Of a DNA stretch of 64,000 nt, positions 61,037 to 64,000 are shown one piece after another; the stretch's first letter is position 1; the number at the start of each line of letters is the position of its first letter. The stretch comes from Deltaproteobacteria bacterium HGW-Deltaproteobacteria-18 (GTDB lineage: Bacteria; Desulfobacterota; Desulfovibrionia; Desulfovibrionales; Desulfomicrobiaceae). The stretch is taken from the NCBI GenBank assembly GCA_002841885.1, contig PHBE01000009.1, positions 124,001 to 188,000 on the forward strand, read 5' to 3'. The notes below the pieces were generated by a model. That model had not been told where the DNA came from. It was given only the letters and a program-made list of their open reading frames with translations, and made no database searches. Both the position numbers and the translations under genes were made by a program.

Positions 61037-64000
61037 TCAATAATCAAGCTTCCACATCACTCCCCCCCCTTGCCGAGAATCTGATCCGACTTCGGTTTCC
61101 ACGCTGATTTTCGGGCTGAGCTGAATTTCGACCTTGGTCCGATCCTGCCCCGAGACGCTACTCTGGGTGCGAATGTAATATTTGCCCCCAAAATAGCCGC
61201 CTACGCCCACGGCAGTGTTGTCGTCTTCGTCTTTGGTGACGTCCACTTCCTGGAGCCCCAGGCTTGATTTGATGGAGTCCAGAAAATCCGTACTCGCGCC
61301 AAGGCCGGTCATTTCCGCGGCAGCCTGGGCCAGGCGCACCGCCTGCAGCGGGGATATCTGCCTGAGGGACCTGCCGAAAAGGATCAGGGCCAGCAGTTCA
61401 TCCTGAGGCAGATCCGGAACGGACGACAGGTTCACCCGAAAATCTCTGGCAGGACCACTGATGCGGACCTGGACGAGATTTTCGAGAATCCGGGTTTCGC
61501 CGAGCACGTCAAGGAAGGGGTTGGGCGGGGTCTCGCCATTGAGAGACAGGGATCCTTTGCTCAGGGTGAAGGAACGGTCGAGGAAATCGAAGTTGCCCCG
61601 CAACAGGTTCATTTCGCCGTTGATAACTGGCCTGACATGGTTGCCGCCGATGTGCAGGTTGCCGGACCATTCCGAATCGAGGCCTCGGCCCTGAACGCTC
61701 AAGCGAGCCGGGATCGCAACCTTCAGATCAAGGTCGAGCAGAAAATTTGAAGACCTGGCGTCTGTCTGTGGGCGAGTGTTTTTAGCATTGATTTCAGTGA
61801 CTTCAATATGTGCCAGGTCAGCCGGTGTTTTTGCAGGGAGACGGACCCTGGTCGGATCAAGGGTCACGGTGCCGCGCAATTGGGTTTTTTCAAGGTTTCC
61901 CTGCAGGCGCAGGCCGCCCTTGGCCGTGCTCTGCACCAGATCCTGGCGCAGGAGCTGGAAGTCGCTGAAAAGAACATCGACAACGTGCTTCAGCGTGAGC
62001 AAGTCCACCTGGCCTGTCGCCTCGGCCTTGCCTGCTGCGCCGTCTGTGGCGGAGAGATTTGCCGTCAGGACGGAACCGTCGGCCTTGGCGTCCATGTCGA
62101 GATCCTGGATAATGGTCCCGCTGCGGTAGTTTTCATAGCGCGCATCGCGAACCTGAGCCGTGCCCTGAAGTGCCGGATCAGCCCAAGTGCCGCTGATGCG
62201 AAAATCGAGAGCGCAATCTCCTTCCAGGGTCTGGTCGTCAAGACGGAGAAGGTGCGGCAGCAACATGAGCCTGGTGTAACCCGTGAGTTGTCCCGAAAGC
62301 GGCGCCATCGCCGGGATCTCCGGGGCAAAGAGGTCGATCCGCATGGGACTTGAGAGGCGCGCATTTATTTCGATGGCTTCTTTTGAGGCCAAGGATGCCT
62401 GCGCTTCCAGCATGTTCTGGCGCAGGCGTACGTCAGCTTTGGCATCAAGGTCGGGCAGACTTTCCAGGCTCGAGGATTCCAGACGGATCCTGGCGACCTC
62501 TAGACGCAACCGGGCGTCTGGATTGGAGGGCGAGCCCTCGACGTCGAGCTGGGCGTTTATGTTTGCGCTGGGAAGGCCAGGGAAAAGAGGCTGCAACAGC
62601 GCAGGATCGAAATCAGTCAGGTCGGCTGTGATATCCGTGTTTTCGGCCGAAACGTTGCCTCTGGAGCGCAGTCTCGACGGTCCGAATCTCAAATCGGCTT
62701 CCCGCCAGCTTGTGGCCTTTGGCGAAACGGTCATGTCGAAGGGGGATTCAAGCCTGAGTTCCTGACGCAGCAGGCTTCCGCGAAGATGTTCAACGGCAAG
62801 GCCGGTCAGGTCCGAAGACAGCACCCCCCGAGCCGAGAGGTCCGTCTGGGAAGAAGTGTGAGCGAGCTGAATGTCGAATCCGTAGCCGGCTTCCGAACTG
62901 CGTATCCTCGCGTTTATCGTGTCGGCCTGCATACCGGCCAGATCCGCTGAATTCAGTTCCAACTTGACGTCTGTTACACCCGGCAGCCTCGGGTCGGCCA
63001 GCGTGCCGCTCAGAGAAGCCCCGCCGATGCGCGTACCGAAGGCGGACAGGGATTTTGCCTCTCCTTCAAGGACGGCTGTCTGCTTTCCCTCGAACGCGTC
63101 GAGGCGGGCTTGCAGGGAAAGTTCTCCTTCAAGTCCGGCGCCCAGGATGCGTCCCAGGGCGCTTAAATCGGCGCTTTGAAAACCGGCGTCTCCACTGAAA
63201 AGAAGCGTGTCGGGATTGAGTGCGCCGCTCAAATTCAGGGTCGTATCCGGGAGCCGCAGGGTGCATTCCTTGATACGGATCAGGCTTTTGTCTGGCGCGA
63301 TGTGCATGTCCAGGTTGACGGGTTCCTGTTCGGCCATGGCTTTGGCCATTAGAGTGACTGCGGGATCGGCAGGCAAACCTAGTACCGCGGCCGTCGCAGT
63401 GACGCTGGACAGGGACTGCTTCCCGGCGCTGATTCTTGAGCTGGCGGCGGAAAGATCCAGTCCGAAGGATTCGGGGCTGCCCGAGGCCAGGGCGCGCAGG
63501 GTCGTCCCTCTCGCGATACGCAAGGCGGATCTGCTGAATTCCGGAAAGGCGGCTCCAAGTCTGGCCTTGAAAATGTTCTTCTCCAGGTCATACTGGCCGC
63601 TTGCTTCCGCCTTTGTGCGCGCAAGCAACTGTGCTTCGTGGAGGTCCAGCAGTCGAGGCGACAGGCTGAATTTGGCCAGCAGGAGGCTGTTTGGGCCCAA
63701 CAGCATTTCAAGCTCCTGGGGCAAACCGTCAATCTGCACGGCCTTGGCTTCGAGGCTGGCATTCAAGCTCGAAGCGGCAACATCCAGATTTCCCGAAAGT
63801 TTGGCGTCGAAAATTGCCGACAGGGGCTTGGTGGAGAGGCCCGTGGGCATCTCGCGCAGATCGAGCCGTGCATTCACGTTCACGAGTGAGTCGAGGGTGC
63901 CGTTGCCAGCCAGTCCAAGCCGGTCTGATTCCAGCAGCAGATCTTTGACGTAAAAGGCTGCTTCCTCGCCGCCCATAGTTGCGGCGGCCGTCCATGCGTG
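61037..64000 (-). CDS. tamB: TamB-like translocation/assembly protein (partial, N-terminus outside window)
   Basis: The open frame runs off the right edge; 987 residues of the C-terminal part are visible. The repetitive beta-rich body (for example LSGALNPDTLLFSGDAG, VDLLTLKHVVDVLFSD) ends in the DUF490/TamB domain: LRGNFDFLDRSFTLSKGSLS, LPQDELLALILFGRSLRQIS and the C-terminal beta strands YYIRTQSSVSGQDRTKVEIQ. TamB spans the periplasm and supports outer-membrane homeostasis, often with TamA encoded next to it (not visible here). Confidence 0.9.
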   Translation of the reverse strand, partial: HAWTAAATMGGEEAAFYVKDLLLESDRLGLAGNGTLDSLVNVNARLDLREMPTGLSTKPLSAIFDAKLSGNLDVAASSLNASLEAKAVQIDGLPQELEMLLGPNSLLLAKFSLSPRLLDLHEAQLLARTKAEASGQYDLEKNIFKARLGAAFPEFSRSALRIARGTTLRALASGSPESFGLDLSAASSRISAGKQSLSSVTATAAVLGLPADPAVTLMAKAMAEQEPVNLDMHIAPDKSLIRIKECTLRLPDTTLNLSGALNPDTLLFSGDAGFQSADLSALGRILGAGLEGELSLQARLDAFEGKQTAVLEGEAKSLSAFGTRIGGASLSGTLADPRLPGVTDVKLELNSADLAGMQADTINARIRSSEAGYGFDIQLAHTSSQTDLSARGVLSSDLTGLAVEHLRGSLLRQELRLESPFDMTVSPKATSWREADLRFGPSRLRSRGNVSAENTDITADLTDFDPALLQPLFPGLPSANINAQLDVEGSPSNPDARLRLEVARIRLESSSLESLPDLDAKADVRLRQNMLEAQASLASKEAIEINARLSSPMRIDLFAPEIPAMAPLSGQLTGYTRLMLLPHLLRLDDQTLEGDCALDFRISGTWADPALQGTAQVRDARYENYRSGTIIQDLDMDAKADGSVLTANLSATDGAAGKAEATGQVDLLTLKHVVDVLFSDFQLLRQDLVQSTAKGGLRLQGNLEKTQLRGTVTLDPTRVRLPAKTPADLAHIEVTEINAKNTRPQTDARSSNFLLDLDLKVAIPARLSVQGRGLDSEWSGNLHIGGNHVRPVINGEMNLLRGNFDFLDRSFTLSKGSLSLNGETPPNPFLDVLGETRILENLVQVRISGPARDFRVNLSSVPDLPQDELLALILFGRSLRQISPLQAVRLAQAAAEMTGLGASTDFLDSIKSSLGLQEVDVTKDEDDNTAVGVGGYFGGKYYIRTQSSVSGQDRTKVEIQLSPKISVETEVGSDSRQGGGVMWKLDY

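Noticed and set aside
1-64000. CRISPR arrays, prophage, intact insertion sequence or rRNA
   Set aside because: No spaced direct repeats, phage structural genes, transposase or rRNA sequence was seen in the window.

Overview
The window looks like chromosomal DNA of a mercury-methylating, sulfate-reducing deltaproteobacterium of the Desulfovibrionales. Desulfomicrobium or a close relative fits best. This is inferred from gene content (hgcAB, a ZraSR-like sigma-54 system, ilvBNC, TatA, two-MSD iron permease) and from high-GC coding sequence; no rRNA is present to prove it. AT-rich islands at about 6.0-7.1 kb, 23.1-23.6 kb and 37.0-37.3 kb stand out from the GC-rich background.

Layout. 1-7 kb: a partial glycosyltransferase, acpS, a giant AsmA/DUF748 envelope protein and an AT-rich glycosyltransferase broken by two stop codons. 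7.1-15.6 kb: a tightly overlapping recC-recB-recD operon. 15.6-18.9 kb: an HD-domain protein, the mercury methylation pair hgcA-hgcB, an ArsR-family repressor gene directly upstream, a perfect inverted-repeat operator, and a divergent rhodanese-rubrerythrin fusion. 19-25 kb: a small membrane ORF, a pabB-pabC fusion, a MauE/DoxX-like and a rhodanese membrane protein, a gene-poor stretch with remnants, an AT-rich lipoprotein and an MFS transporter. 25.4-28.4 kb: a chromate-resistance operon (rhodanese, chrB, chrA). 28.6-32.9 kb: a ZraP-like periplasmic protein and a SHOCT protein behind a near-perfect sigma-54 promoter, divergent from their probable sensor kinase and sigma-54 activator. 33-37.4 kb: a decayed CusF-like gene, an Fbp-type iron(III) ABC transporter and tRNA-Pro(CGG).

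37.5-49.9 kb holds housekeeping and signalling genes: an HD-GYP response regulator, an RluA pseudouridine synthase, a DUF1499 lipoprotein, ftsY, an Smr protein, a degenerate REC/GGDEF protein, an HDOD protein, a beta-CASP metallo-hydrolase, rsmD-coaD-miaA, a periplasmic protein and tatA. 50-58.3 kb: two uncharacterised genes, an XRE-cupin regulator, an acyl-CoA ligase, a HAD hydrolase, yggT-DUF167-DUF465 and ilvB-ilvN-ilvC. 58.3-64 kb: a TPR-fused GspE/PilB ATPase with a small partner, then the 3' part of a TamB gene running off the edge.

Main discovery candidate: hgcA reads as one continuous frame from an ATG 7 bases after the arsR stop, but codon 35 is TGA, immediately after a Cys codon, in the context Gly-Pro-Cys-TGA-Gly-Pro. 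A 9-bp hairpin with a GTG loop lies 20 bases downstream, matching the published geometry of a bacterial SECIS element. HgcA may therefore be a selenoprotein here. The alternatives are a nonsense mutation, a sequence error, or initiation at an internal GTG. Other genes in the window also carry stops or a frameshift, which argues for caution.
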